Assembly (NCBI RefSeq): GCF_018446385.1 | Contig: NC_056000.1 | Location: 49,694,722-49,758,721, forward strand | Direction of reading: 5' to 3' | DNA from: Zingiber officinale | Lineage: Eukaryota; Streptophyta; Magnoliopsida; Zingiberales; Zingiberaceae | Length of the DNA stretch: 64,000 nt | The notes under the pieces: model-generated | What the model was told of the DNA's origin: nothing | Databases searched by the model: none | Seen by the model: the letters and a program-made list of their open reading frames with translations, nothing else | Shown: positions 45,401-57,935 of the stretch, in pieces | Position numbering within the stretch: the first letter of the stretch is position 1 | Layout of the letters: each line of letters starts with the position of its first letter | Translations under genes and position numbers: made by a program

Positions 45401-45410
45401 GTTTAGGGTT
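45401..45410 (-). promoter_or_regulatory. Telo-box permutation in the mtHSP70 leader
   Basis: On the coding strand the bases read AACCCTAAAC, 45 bases before the start codon. Telo-box variants occur in leaders and core promoters of growth-related plant genes. A single motif, so only suggestive. Confidence 0.35.
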
Positions 45411-46661
45411 CACTCGATGCTTAAATAGCAGATATGGACTCCATTCTTCGCGGTCGGCCCCAAAAAGTTAGAATATATTTTATTTCAATTCTTATAGTTT
45501 TAACATATTCAAAGTAGCTCCCAATGAAATCATAAACTTATCATTTTACCCCTCAAACTTATCATTTTACTCCGTGATGCTGTTAGTTGCGTTTGATAAT
45601 AATCATGTAGTGGCCAAAGTTCAACTTTGCTTAAATGTTATTTCTCTAGAAATATATAAATAATAAATGTTACCACCCAATTTGAAACACTTAAAAGATT
45701 CCACGTAATTATTATCATAATTAATTTTGCATATATTAGGCAACATTGAAAAGTCGCTTTAAGAGTCGTCTACGACAAAAACCAATAGAGTAGAGCTTGT
45801 CTGGAACTGACATAATTAGGAGGGTGCAGACTAGAATAAAGCTCAAGTAATACAACAACGATAATAATCGTCAGACGATGAGCAATTAATTCTTTGATAT
45901 ACTGGGGTGGGCTCCAGACTTTGTTTTTTAGTTAGTTAGTAATATGTATTGGGCTGTTTTGGATAAACTTTTTTTGATCTTTAACCTATTATAATTTTTT
46001 AGCTAATTATTTTTTTTACCCAATAAAATATTAAAAACTCAAATAATCGATAAGTTTTATCTCTTTCTGTCATAATCTAAACTCGACAGTTATTTCTTGT
46101 CAAAAAACATCATACTCTACTGATGTAATCGTACAATCTCAAAATTGATTGAGAGTTTTTGTTTCTCACATCATAATATTCATTTCGATATTAAGTTTGG
46201 GATGTAAAACATGAATCAATTTAAAATCTGAAACCTTAGCTCATGGCTCGATTTATATTGAGTTGTTGTTCGATTTTTCAAAATATTTGATAATTTAATA
46301 TAAATACTATAGGTGTCCATTACACTGATAAAGAGCCAAGTCAAAGTGCATATTGTTGCTCTTCAATGTCTAGACATTCTGAAGGATTTTTCACTTGCTA
46401 TTATGCTTGTCAGAATATAAGTTGAAGATGAATGAAGTATTGTATTTCCCTAAAGAGATTTTAGCATAGTTTATATCTCATGGTTTATTATTTTTCATAT
46501 GAAAACACGCCTATAAACAATGAAATGAGGTTTGTGAAATTACAACCTTAGAGTGTGTATCAATGTATGATTTGCATGTATCGTCAACTTTTCATTATAA
46601 TCAATCATTTGCAACATATATGAGATTGTTTTAGATGGTATAAATGAGATCAGTAGTTTTT

Positions 46662-46930
46662 CAATCTGGCAAAAAAAAAAAAAAAAAAAAAAAAATTAAG
46701 TTGGGCAACGTCGAGCCTGGGTGATCAGTCCGGTCCCACAGAAGTTTCCATCGGCCATCAGGATAAATCAGGAAGTGCTCGCAATAGGTAGCCCAGCATC
46801 CTTTACTTGCGTGCCCCATTTGGAAAAAAAATTCCTGTAAATTTATTATAATTGAGGCTCGAACCATGGGTACCTAGGTAATAACTTAGATATCATGCCG
46901 TTATACCATAATCTTGGGGGCCAATCTGAC
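46662..46930 (-). mobile_element. tRNA-derived SINE, minus strand
   Basis: On the minus strand the head reads TATGGTATAACGGCATGAT (box A like), then box B GGTTCGAGCC, and the element ends in a T run (A run on plus). Near-identical flanks, CAATCTGGC at 46662-46670 and CAATCTGAC at 46922-46930, each followed by a long A run, are the likely target duplication. The body (GATGGCCGATGGAAACTTC, GGGACCGGACTGATCACCC) differs from the Au SINE, so it is another family. Confidence 0.7.
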
Positions 46931-47021
46931 AAAAAAAAAAAAAAAAAAAAAAAAACTTATATATTGATGTTTTTTTAATACAATTAAAATTAAGATAGTT
47001 TGAATAAAGTAACAAAATATA

Positions 47022-47050
47022 TAATTAATTAATTAATTAATTAATTAATT
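47022..47050. repeat. (ATTA)n microsatellite
   Basis: About seven units of TAAT without interruption. Confidence 0.9.
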
Positions 47051-47642
47051 TTGTTGAATTCTTGGACTATTATTGAGATTATATTTTGTTTGTGTATTTG
47101 TATTTATTTGGATGTTCATCAATTTGTATCTTGCATATTAGTCGTTTCTCATTAGTTGTATATGATAGGAGAAGCATTCTCCAACTAATGCACAGATTTT
47201 AAACCATGATGAAGAACATCTCGCCAGGTATCAAAGAGTTGAAAGTGATGTTAGTGTCTATGTTCAACTAGATCTGCCCATGGGGCAATACCCAGTCAAC
47301 GAAAGAGATGCAATCATACGAGTTTGTTAGGGTCAACAGAATTTAAATATCTCTACAACCACAATGGTATAATATTGTTCACTCTGAGCTTAAACTCTTA
47401 TGGTTTTATTTTTGGGCTCTACTCAAAAGGTCTCATACCAATAGAGATATTTTTCTCTTATAAACTCATGATCTTTCTCAGTGTGTGACTTTTTTTGCAA
47501 CCTTACAACCCCAATAATCTCTCCTCAAATCAATGACCAAAGGGGCCCCCTCGATCAGACGTTCAATCCTCGACCCACTAGGTTTTGCTGCCCCTTGGTC
47601 CAACCGACCTACTAGGTTTTTCTGCTCCCGGTCTACTTGACC

Positions 47643-50441
47643 TGTTGGTGCAGTTTACACTAAATGTCTAACTTAGGTTTTGATAAATGATAAGTGAGTT
47701 AAATTAGATGTCTTTGTGATCTTAGTACTTTACCAAGTGTGTAGGAGTTGATAGGTTTGCAGGATCTGACACCATGCTAAAATCTAACTCGGTCTACGGA
47801 ACCGGATAGCTAGTGAGAAGCCCAGATAGGTCAACGAGATGACTTGATATCAGGCGAAAAGTCTGATTGGGTTGGCGGGATCTGACAACCGGCAGAAGTC
47901 CAGTTGAGTCTGCGGACCTGACAACTGGCATGAAGACTTGGTGGGTCATGAGGCTAGTCAACCGACTGCAAGCTGGTAAGTAAATGTAAGTCACTGGAGG
48001 AGAGTGACTTGGTGAAGATGCGTCCCAGTTGAGGGACAGTAGACGTCGGTCCAGTATCGGTCCATTTTAGATCCCTAAACTGAGATCTTGACTATATCCT
48101 GATCTTGGAGAGACATGACCTAATTACTACTCAGTATTATTACGTTAACACTTGTCTTGTAGGTTATTATTTGATTTATTGGACTAACACGTTTTGCAAG
48201 GCAAAAAGAGAACAAAAAACCTCGGGTGAACAGTACCCGAGGTGCCTTCTAAGGGATGAAAGACGCCTTCAAGTATTGGAAGGCGCCTTGGCACTGTTCA
48301 TAGAGGGCGCCTTTGGTGCATGGAAGGCGCCTTCCATAAGATAAAGTTCAGATTTCATCAAAGATAAGGACCGGACTGTTCGGGATCAGACTTGCCACAT
48401 TGGAGGTGCCTTCAAGGCCTTTGAAGGCGCCTTCCATGCTCAAAAGGAGTGCTAGTCCAAGCCATAAAATAACTCACTCATATGAATATCTGCGCTTTCG
48501 ATTGAACTTCTGAACGCTCCTACTTCCTGCTACAACTCTGCTGCTACACTCGTCTACCGCTAAGAAGCTGCCCAAACACCGAGCTCAAGCCGGCTATCTT
48601 CGAAAAAGTGTATGGTAAACTTTCATTCATATACTTAATAATTGCAAAAGGACAAGTGCAGTATGTTGCACTTGTTCCAACTTTCTTTGTACTCGATTCC
48701 TTCTTCCCGAGATACCGGAAGAGGTATTTTAGTAGATTACCCATCGATAGGTCTGCTGGACCTGGGTCTTGGAGTAGGTGTCATCGAAAACTCGAAAATA
48801 AGTAAAAAAAATCCTTGTGTTCGTATTTCTTTCATTTTTGTCTACTTCTTTTCCACTGCGTACTTTGTTTTTTTTTTAAAATAAAAAGATAAGTTTTTCA
48901 AAACCACATGATTCACCCCCCCTTTCTCACGTGCGATTTGATCTAACAAGTGGTATCAGAGTCAAGTTCTGCTCTGAATTGGTGCAACCACCAATTAAGG
49001 CAAAGAGAATTGTTTTATATTCTTTGGATTTCAGTTCTTCGTAGTCTATTTGAATTGGTAAAAGTTTACCTCTTCAAATAACTCTTTCTTGTTCAGTTTT
49101 TACCTGAAATTGGTGCAACATCACTCTAGTTCCTCGATATAATTTTTTATTTTCTTAAACTCTACTAATCCAAGACCAAGTCTTGGTACCTTACTCTAGT
49201 TTTTTATTTTAGTGATAAATGGCTCAAAACGAAGGATACAACACTGTTTGTCCACCCCTATTCAACGGGAACGATTTCTCATTTTAGAAGAAGCGGATGG
49301 AAGTGTATTTGAAGACCAACGTAACTTCGACCAATGGTTCAACGTCACCAAGGGATACAAGGCGCTAGTAAACCACAACACCGGAATTCCAATGGACCCA
49401 GAAAATTAGAATTCAGAGATGAAGAAAAAGGCTCAGATTAACTTTAAGGCCCTCAACACAATCCAATGCAGACTAATGAAGGAATAACTGAATCGCGTCG
49501 GCCCACACGAAAACGCAAAGGAACTATGAGATAAGCTCATATAGAACTACATGAGGGACCCAATGACTCAAAGGTAACAAAAATAGACTTACTCTTAAAT
49601 AAATTATTTAACATCAAATTGTAGGAAGGAGAATCCACCAGTCAGTTGCACGTGAGGATAAAAGACATTTTCAACGGGCTCCACACAATCAGCCATCAGA
49701 TGGAAAACCGAGACCTGATAAGGTATGACCTAAACGCCTTCCCTCAAAATGCATTGTGGGCATCCATTGTGGATGCCTACAAAATCTCGAGGAATTTATC
49801 TAATTTTATAAACTAAAATTAGATGAACTTTTCTGTGAATTAGACCTACATGAACTGACTAACACCAAATTTGAAAAAGGTATTACTCTTATTGTAGGAA
49901 CATTAAAGAAAAATCTAGAACTAAACCAGAACATAAAGTTGAGTCTGACCCAGACTCAGACGATGAAGAATACCTGGTGAACCTGGTAAGAAAGATGTTC
50001 ACCAAGAGAAATAATAACTTCACCAAAAAGGACCTACAAAAGATCAACTCCACTTCAAATTCCAACAACAACAAGACCAATGTCACGTGCTTTGGATGTA
50101 ACAAGAAGGGACATTACAAGAATGACTGTCTAAATCTCAAGAAAAAAAAACCCTCAAAGCAACTTGGGATGAATCGTCCACGGAGAAATCAGACAGAGAA
50201 GAACCAAGGCACACCAACTACCTCGCACTGATGGCGTATGGACTAAAATTGGAAAGCAAATCAGAAGACGAGTCCGAATCCGAATCAAGCCACGAGTCCA
50301 CACTTGTTTCTGAAGGTTCCAATGAGATACAATCTATCTTAAGCAACAAGTTTTTTTACTAAAACAACTACTAGAAAAATTTACAACTAGATCTAAGTAT
50401 CTGGATATCATACTTGGATCACAAAGGGCTGTGTACAACAT
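47643..50441 (+). mobile_element. Ty1/copia (SIRE/Maximus-like) fossil, 5' part: LTR and gag
   Basis: The 5' LTR spans about 47643-48948 (TGTTGGTGCAG to ATCTAACA, 1.3 kb). A primer-binding site matching initiator tRNA-Met, TGGTATCAGAG, follows at 48951. Gag similarity runs from about 49219 (MAQNEGYN, PPLFNGNDF) to about 50370 and includes a CCHC zinc knuckle, CFGCNKKGHYKNDC, and acidic serine-rich sequence typical of SIRE gag. Protease, integrase, RT and the 3' LTR are absent, so the element is a truncated fossil with several breaks in gag. The right side stops abruptly at the opposed LTR-like sequence. Confidence 0.85.
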
Positions 50442-51690
50442 GTAGGATCGGAAAGATGCTAGTGAGGGGGGGGGGTGAATAGCGATTGTCAAAAATCAAA
50501 AGCGAATTAAATCGAAATACGTTGTGGAAGAATAAAAGGCAACGCTAACACAAGTAGTTTTATTTGGTTCGGAGCATTCGACGACTCTTACTCTAAGGCC
50601 CACACTCATATAGTGCTTTCGTTGAACAATCCACTAATAGTTCGAATGATTACATAGGTTAAGTACAATAGAACTAAAAACAATGTTACCGACAACAAAA
50701 AAAAAAAAGTCTTGATCGCTGGCTGTCGGAGGAGCTTTACAGCATCGTAGGAGCTTTTTTTTGGAGCATCGAGCAAGAGTGAAAGTTGTACCAGTTGTTA
50801 TTTTGAAGCTCCTGATCGAAGACCTTTATATTAAATACATGAAGCATAAATAATAAAGGTTTAGCAAAAAGTACTTTGCAAACTTAGTTTTTCAAACAAG
50901 GTTTCAAACAATGATGTTAAGTAATTTAAATAATTTTAAAAATGAGTGTTTGAAAACCAACTATTTTAACTAGAAAGTACTTATCTTTTCAAAGAAAATT
51001 TTACAAGTAATGTTTTAAAAAAACTTTATAAAAGTAAAGACTAAGGTTTATTTTAGGGAGGATTAAATGTTTCAAAAATAATTTATACAATAGTATTCAA
51101 ATGATATTATATACTAATTTTGCAAAAAATATTTGGAAATAAATTACCAGGAAAAATATTTTGAAATGTTTAATGTTTTTTTAAAAAAAAATTGCAAGAA
51201 TAATTTTTATGAGAATTTTGCAATTATTTTTCCAAACATTTCAAAAGTAATTTCTAAATAGAATAACTTTTCAAAATATTTTAAAGCTATTTTTCAAAAT
51301 AATTTTCAAAATGTTTTCGCAGAACATTTCAAGGTAACTTTCAAAAAAGTTTTTAAAGTAATTTTCAAAATAAATTTTGAAATATGATTTTGAAAATAAA
51401 TTTCTCAGATGATGCAAGTATTTTTAAAACATTTTTCAAGATAATTTTTCCACCATATTCTTTGAAAACTTTAAACACAAGACATTAAACAGAGATTTAA
51501 GTAAGTTTTAATAGATTTAAAAAGATAGCACAAAATTTTTTTGAAAAGACGATACGTTTAAAAGATAGTTTTCAAATGTCCTCCCCCTTAAGTTATTATT
51601 CGCATTTAATTTAACACTCCCCTTAATTTGTACTAGGATTTGGGTACGTTAAATTTCAAAGTCTTAGTCTGTCATCTTCTGATTATCTTT
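50442..51690 (-). mobile_element. Opposed LTR fragment of a second copia (SIRE-like) element
   Basis: The plus strand opens TGTAGGATCG and soon reads GGGGGGGGTGAATAG, which mirrors the LTR end of the preceding element (ATTCACCCCCCC to ATCTAACA) read on the other strand. A very AT-rich stretch of AAAATATTTT-like words follows, then CCTCCCCCTTAA near 51579, which on the minus strand is a purine-rich tract like those before a 3' LTR. I infer a 3' LTR of about 1.1 kb (about 50442-51574) with a short piece of interior. Broken; ends approximate. Confidence 0.5.
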
Positions 51691-51769
51691 GTTAGATATA
51701 AGAAGTTTTACTTGAGTGTTTAAGGAAATTAGAGTTAGTAATATTTATGTTTAGTAAATATATTATTTA

Positions 51770-53971
51770 TGATCCGGTGGTAAGGACGGGACACCCACGT
51801 CAGCGGCGGTCAACGACATGTGGAGGTCAAAGGTCAATTTGGGCGGCCCCAAGGTCCTACCGAGCAGACAGAACATCTGACCGGTCGGCCGGATGTCCTC
51901 CAGGCCAATCGGAATATAGCTCGACCACAGGTCGAGCTTCCGACGCTTAAGGTAAAGGAGCTTATGGGCCGAGCGGACAGGCCGCTCGGTCGAAGCACAG
52001 ATCATTGAGGTGTGATCCCCTTCGAGCACAGGACTGAGGATCTTCCCGCCCGGTCCAATACATACACGTACCCGAGTGCTAGGAGCGCCGAGCAGCAAGA
52101 CCGCCTGGCCCTGGAACAGATAAGAGATGCAAAAGGACGAAAGGGACAGCTGGTAAACATCATCCTCGAGACGCCTGCCGCCGACAAGCAGCATGGTCGG
52201 CGGCCGGACTGGACAGAGTATCGTACGGTGGAAGTTTCCACCGTCACGTCAGGGATATGCTCGGACGATTGCGGAAGGGTGTCAGACATGCTTTTCTGAC
52301 ACACTTATTTGGAGGTATGTTTGGGGAAGCATGCACGCATCGATAAGCATGCCCGCGCCTCCCAGGGTCCTATATAAGGACCCCAAACTTCGACGGAGGT
52401 ATGCAGAATTCTCATCACTGTAGCCACAGTTACTCTGCCTCATTTCTCCTTCGTTGCCTGATTTGAGCGTTGGAGGGTCGTCGCCGGGAATCCCTTCCCG
52501 GCTTGACTTCTTTGCAGGTTTGCCAAAGATCCACATCATCAGTTGGAGATAGCGGAGAGCGCCACGCCCCCAGTATCTGTCGACTCAATGCTCGGACAGG
52601 ATCAAATTGGCGCCGTCTGTGGGAACGCACCTGAATCCTAGCCGAGGAGATGGAAGAACCTAGACGCCAACTCATGGTAACGCTCTCTCCCGAGGAGCTA
52701 GAGACACTCATTTAGGCACGAGCCGCAAAGATGGTGGAGCAACAGCAGAAGGCCCAAGCCGAGAGGATAGCGCAGCAGGCCACCTCGGTTTCTGGAGGCC
52801 GAGCGGCAATGGAGGATCGACCGGAACAATATTCTACCTGGGCTCAGAACAAGGGGCAGACCGGCACGCCAGGAGATGCGCCGGCCGCCCCTATTCCATT
52901 CCATCGAGCATTGTTCCAGACGCCGTCGGAATTGGCCCTAGCCAACCAGGGATCGTCCGATGAAGCACCCGTACGGGACGCCAGAAAGGGGAAGGCACCG
53001 CGCGCGGAGTCATCCCCTGAGTGGGTTAATCGTCAGTTCTCGGAGGCGATCTTGCAAGACCCTCTCCCGAAACATTATGCTCCAATATCGATCGGGGAGT
53101 ATAGTGGTGTAACCGATCCAGACAACCATCTCGGTAAGTTCGATAACGCTGCCACTCTTCACCAATACACCGACAGAGTCAAATGCAGGGTTTTCCTTAC
53201 TACATTGTCCGGTTCGGCTCAACGCTGGTTCCGAAGGTTGTCGGACGGGTCAATTAAGAGCTTTAGAGATTTCCGAACGGCCTTCCTCCATCATTTCACT
53301 AGCAGCAGGCGCTACCAGAAGACCAACGTCAATCTGTTCGCCATCAAACAAGGTTCGAAGGAGCCACTCCGAGCCTACATCCAGCGCTTCAACCAGGTAG
53401 CCATGGACATCCCAACGGTCACTTCAGAAACTATGATGAACGCGTTCACACATGGGCTTATGGACGGTGATTTCTTCCGCTCGCTCATCAGAAAGCCGCC
53501 TCGCGACTACGACCATATGCTGCACAAACACAATGAATATATCAACGTAGAGGAAGCCCAGACAACCAGAAGGAAAGAAGCACCATCTGAGCCACCGACC
53601 TCAGCCGAGCGGAAGCCTCCCACTAACTACCATCCGCCTAGAGGACCTCAGGCGGAAGTAGCCCGACCTCATCAGCAAGCAAGGCCACACGCCGTTCAAC
53701 AAGTAGCGGCCGATCGGCCTAAGCCAAAAGGGAAGGTATGGACTCCCATGTTTTGTTCGCTCCATCAGTCAGCAATCCACAACATGCGCGATTGTCGGAG
53801 CCTCCCCCCAATTGCTCATCCTACGCCGAGGAACTATCGCCGCCGACCACCTTTGCCGAACTGGCGACACGGACACCAGAGCCCTGGTCGGAGTGTAGAA
53901 AGAGAATCCTCCGAGCAGCAACGCCATCAGCAGCCCAGGACTCAACCTCGGGCATCGCATGAGCGTCCCAG
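51770..53971 (+). mobile_element. Ty3/gypsy retrotransposon fossil (Tat/Retand-like): 5' LTR and gag, left half
   Basis: The 5' LTR is about 51770-52598 (TGATCCGGTGG to CTCGGACA), with a TATA-like TATATAAGGA near 52371. A primer-binding site, TTGGCGCCGTCTGTGGGAA, follows from about 52608. Gag runs from about 52650; the retrotransposon gag domain is clear (VFLTTLSGSAQRWFRRL, FTHGLMDGDFFRSLIRK). The long open frame passes the copia insertion at 53972 and its last 60 or so residues come from the inserted LTR, so that end is an artefact. Gag sequence resumes at 63745 and runs off the window. The gag core is well kept, so this copy is not ancient, but the split and at least one break make it a fossil here. 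Confidence 0.85.
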
Positions 53972-56577
53972 TGTTAGGATGTATACTAAAAGCCTAGCTT
54001 TTGGTATAAACATTTATCTAGAAATAAGAATCATATTAGTCAAGTGTCTACATTTATATATACCAAATGTAGATGTTCAATTAATTTATATTGTAGATAA
54101 CATAGTGTGTGGTGTCACACACAGAAGATCGTGTTATCAGTTCTTTATAAATTATAAATAGTAGCTCACGACTAAGATGGAAAGGAATAAACCATTGAAA
54201 TAGTCGTAGTGTAATTTTGTATTAGTTTATCTTGACTAATAGATTACACTAGTACACTCTAAGTGTATTGAGTAGGACCATTTTAGGTAAGTTCTTTTTA
54301 TACTGACTTGATAAAAGAACTAGACCTTAGTTATTATGGAAGTGTGTGCTCTTAATCCTAATATAATAACAAGCACATATATTTGATATTTATTTCTTTA
54401 ATTTATCAATGAGTGAGATTTAGTTCGATAAATCAATAAGCCCGATAAGTTGGAAAATGATATCACTTATAGTGTGTGTTGTTGATTATAGAAGGAAACT
54501 GTGTCCTAGTAATCTAGGTTGATAATGTCCCCAAGAGGAGCTCATAAAGATTGTCATGTTAAACCCTGCAGGTGGATTTAGTCCGACATGACGATAAGGT
54601 TGAGTGGTACTACTCTTGGACTAAGATATTAATTAAATGAGTTGTCAGTAACTCACTTAATCAGTGGACATTCGACATCTTAAACACAGGGACACTAACA
54701 CACTCATAATAAGAAGGAGCCCAAAAATGTAATTTGGGATTAGTGCGGTAGTTCAATAATAGTTCTTTAGTGGAATGAATTATTATTGATGGAATTAAGT
54801 TGTGTGTTCGGGGCAAACACGAGATGCTTAATTTCATCGGGAGACCAAAACCAATTCCTCCTCTCGGTCCCTATCGTAGCCTCTTGTATGTAGAGATTTA
54901 TACCCACCACATACCCACCTTCTTACCCACTCTTTGGTGGCCGGCCAAGCTAGCTTGGAACCCAAGCTAGGGCCGGCCAAGACCCAAAGGTTGAGCCAAG
55001 TTAATTGGCCGACCATAGCTTGGAGCCCAAGCTTGATTGGCTGGCCATATTAAAAGGGAATTTATTTTTAATTAAAATTATTTCTTATGTGGATATCATG
55101 TTTTTAAAAGAGAGTTTAAAATTTAAATCTTTTCTTTTATAGCTTTCTACAAAAGATTAAGAAAAGATTTGAAATCTTTCCTTATTTGTAGATTGAAAGG
55201 TAGATTTTTATTTTTGAGAAAACTTTCCTTTTTAACCATGTTCATGATTTAAAAGAGAATTTAAAAATTAAATATTCTCTTTTATAAGTTTCTACAAAAG
55301 ATTAAGAAAAGATTTGAATCTTTCCTTATTTGTAGATTAAAAGATATTTTAATTTTTTAGAGATAACTTTCTTTTTATCCACATGTTTAAAAGAAAGATT
55401 TTAATTTATAAAATTTCCTTTTTACTAACCAATCATGAAGGGATTAAAATTATTGGAGAAATTTTTATAAATTTCTGGAGACAAATTAGGAAGTTTTAAT
55501 TAATTAAAACTCTCCTTGTTTATAGCTTGTGGTGGCCGACCATTATTATTAAAAGAAGAAAATTGTTTTTAATTATAATAATTTTTCTTTTTCATGGCAA
55601 AAAAATTAAGGAAGTTTTTATTAAAATTTTCTTATTTGCCAAGACTAAGGATTATAAAAGAGGGGGTAGAGGTGCCTTCATGGGTGAACGACTCTATTAT
55701 TCTTCTCCTCTCTTTTCCTCCTTGGTGGCCGGCCCTAGCTTCTCCCTCTTCTCTTCTTCTTGTGGCCAGCGGCAACCCCTCTTGGAGCTCTTGATGGTGG
55801 CCGGTTCTAGCTAGGAGAAGAAGGAGAGAAAGTTTTTTTTTTTGTTTCTTGCATCCCTTGGAGCTTGGTGGTGGTGGCCGGACCTCTACTTCTCATGGAG
55901 AATTCTTGGTGGCCGAATCTAGCTTGAAGAAGAAGGAGCTTGGTGGTTCTTGTCTCGGAAGATCGTTGCCCACACAACGTCCGAGATAAGAAGAGGAATA
56001 TGGTAGAAGATCAAGAGGTTATTTTGCTTACAAAGAAAGGTATAACTAGTAATTATTTTCCGCATCATACTAGTTTTCTTTGTACAGTTATTTATGGAAA
56101 TACCAAACACAAGAGGCATATGATTCTAGAGTTTTCGAAATAGTTTTTTCGAGTTTGTGTTTTCTTCTTTTTCAAATTTGTGATTCGATTGTTCTTTTTG
56201 GTTAACTTAGAGTTATTTAAGGAAATAAATATTAGCTTTCCTTAAAAGGCTTTGCCTAGGTGGTGGTGGTTGCTCCCATATCCAAGAAGGTCATGTGTCT
56301 CGCCATGCAGTCCTGGAAGCCAATTTTGGAAATTAATATTTATGGAATTAATAACTTAGGTAGATTTGAATCAATAGTGTTAAGTTCCGCTTGCGATTCA
56401 AATCTAAACCATTAAAAACAGATAAGTTAAATTTGGAATCAATGATGTTAAGTTCCGTCTGCGATTCCTAATTTAACTTCTAAAGAACACAATAGGTTAT
56501 TTAAGGAAAGGTTCGACACTTGTACAAAAAATATTTGTACAGTGGAACCGGTACGATTTTCTTAGGACTAACCAACA
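53972..56577 (+). repeat. 5' LTR of nested copia element
   Basis: 2606 bp. It contains GGCCGGCC-rich inverted repeats at 54940-55050, a diverged internal duplication of about 150 bases (about 55092-55242 and 55243-55386), and several GGTGGCCGG words at 55720-55920. A small frame at 55940-56143 recurs in the other LTR only because LTRs are copies. Confidence 0.92.
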
Positions 56578-57483
56578 ATTGGTATTAGAGCTAGGGTTTG
56601 CCTCTGTGTGTTTGGTTTTCAAATTAGGTTATGCACATGTCATACATAATTTAGGCAGGATAATAGTAGGATGTGCTAACTTTGTGGTTGCAGGCTCCAA
56701 CTATTATGACATATTTTTATTGTGTGTGATTGGACCCTTGGACATGTCAAGGGCATTTAATTGTGTGTGCATGATTATAAAACTAAATACAGCAGGAGCT
56801 GTATTAGTTATTAGGATTTTACATTTTTTGTTCGATCTAGAATATATGTACATTCCTTTATGGAATATAGGATTGATGTATATAAAATTATATATTTGTT
56901 GCGGACCGTATCCTTGCGAGGCGTGGTGCTATCGGAGGACCAGAGGCGTAGCGGAATAAGATGCAAGATAGATGTGACAACTCGACCCGATGGCGGTGGC
57001 TAAAGATTGCAGCAGCTAGGGTTGGAGCACACGGAGGACAGTGATGAAAATGCCATAATAGTTGGAAAATTAATTTCCATGTTTATTACTTTTATTTACT
57101 GTGATGTGTGTGTATGCATGTGTTATATGCTAGCATAGGTTAAAATTACTCACCTTAAATAACTAAGTGGGAGAGGGATTAGTATATTAATCCCACGGTC
57201 TCCATTACTGGTTTGTAAGTGATGCAACAAGCTTGCGTGTTGGCTCTGAGTGCCTCCCTCCACAACGGATGAGTTTGTTTGCGGATCACTAGATCAAACT
57301 TCCTTAATGGATGATTATAGGAAGTTATTTAGGATGTATATGATCTTCTCCAACTGAAGGGGCACAATTCTATTTAATGGACTTAGTATCAAGTAATGGT
57401 ATACACTTAGACACATTTAATAGTATCCTACCCAACGGAGTCACTGCTATCACTTGTGTGACAAAAAGGAAACCAACTATTAA

Positions 57484-57935
57484 TTTGTCATAAAACTAGG
57501 GTGACAAGATAATAAAATTAATGGGTTAAAATCCCTCTTACAAATGATTGATTTTGTATACGTCCACACTAACGTGGCATACAAAATTAACGGTATTTGA
57601 GATAATTTTATTTGTCATAAAGTTAGGTTGACAAGATAGTTAATGGGTAAAACCCTCCTCTTACAAATAATGATTTTGTATACGTCCACACTAACGTGGC
57701 ATGCAAAATTCACGGTGTTTTGAGGTGTTGGTAAATTTAAATAGTATTGTTAGAGGAATCAATATTATTTTAAATTTAGAGTCTTGACCAAATATTTGAT
57801 CAAAGATAGATCAACTATTAATTTTATTTGTCATAGGTTGACAAGATAATAAAATTAATGGATAAAATCTTTTTTTTAGAATTTGTATACGTCCACATTA
57901 ACGTGGCATACAAAACTCACGGAGATTTTGAAATG
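57484..57935 (+). repeat. Three internal repeats of about 115-125 bp in the copia leader region
   Basis: Copies at about 57484-57609, 57611-57725 and 57827-57935 each begin TTTGTCATA and hold GTATACGTCCACACTAACGT or a close variant. They lie between the primer-binding site and the first recognisable coding domain. The third copy is the most diverged. Confidence 0.8.

Larger units (their letters stand above)
45357..47642. other. Intergenic sequence upstream of mtHSP70
   Basis: The mtHSP70 promoter and 5' UTR should lie in the left few hundred bases. The rest is AT-rich, with a SINE at 46662-46930, an (ATTA)n microsatellite at 47022-47050, and repeat-like sequence from about 47150 whose family I could not name. 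No gene found. Confidence 0.55.

Noticed and set aside
55940-56143. Small frame conserved at 63107-63310 as a possible LTR-encoded protein
   Set aside because: Conservation between the two places is expected because LTRs are copies of one template; no motif is present.
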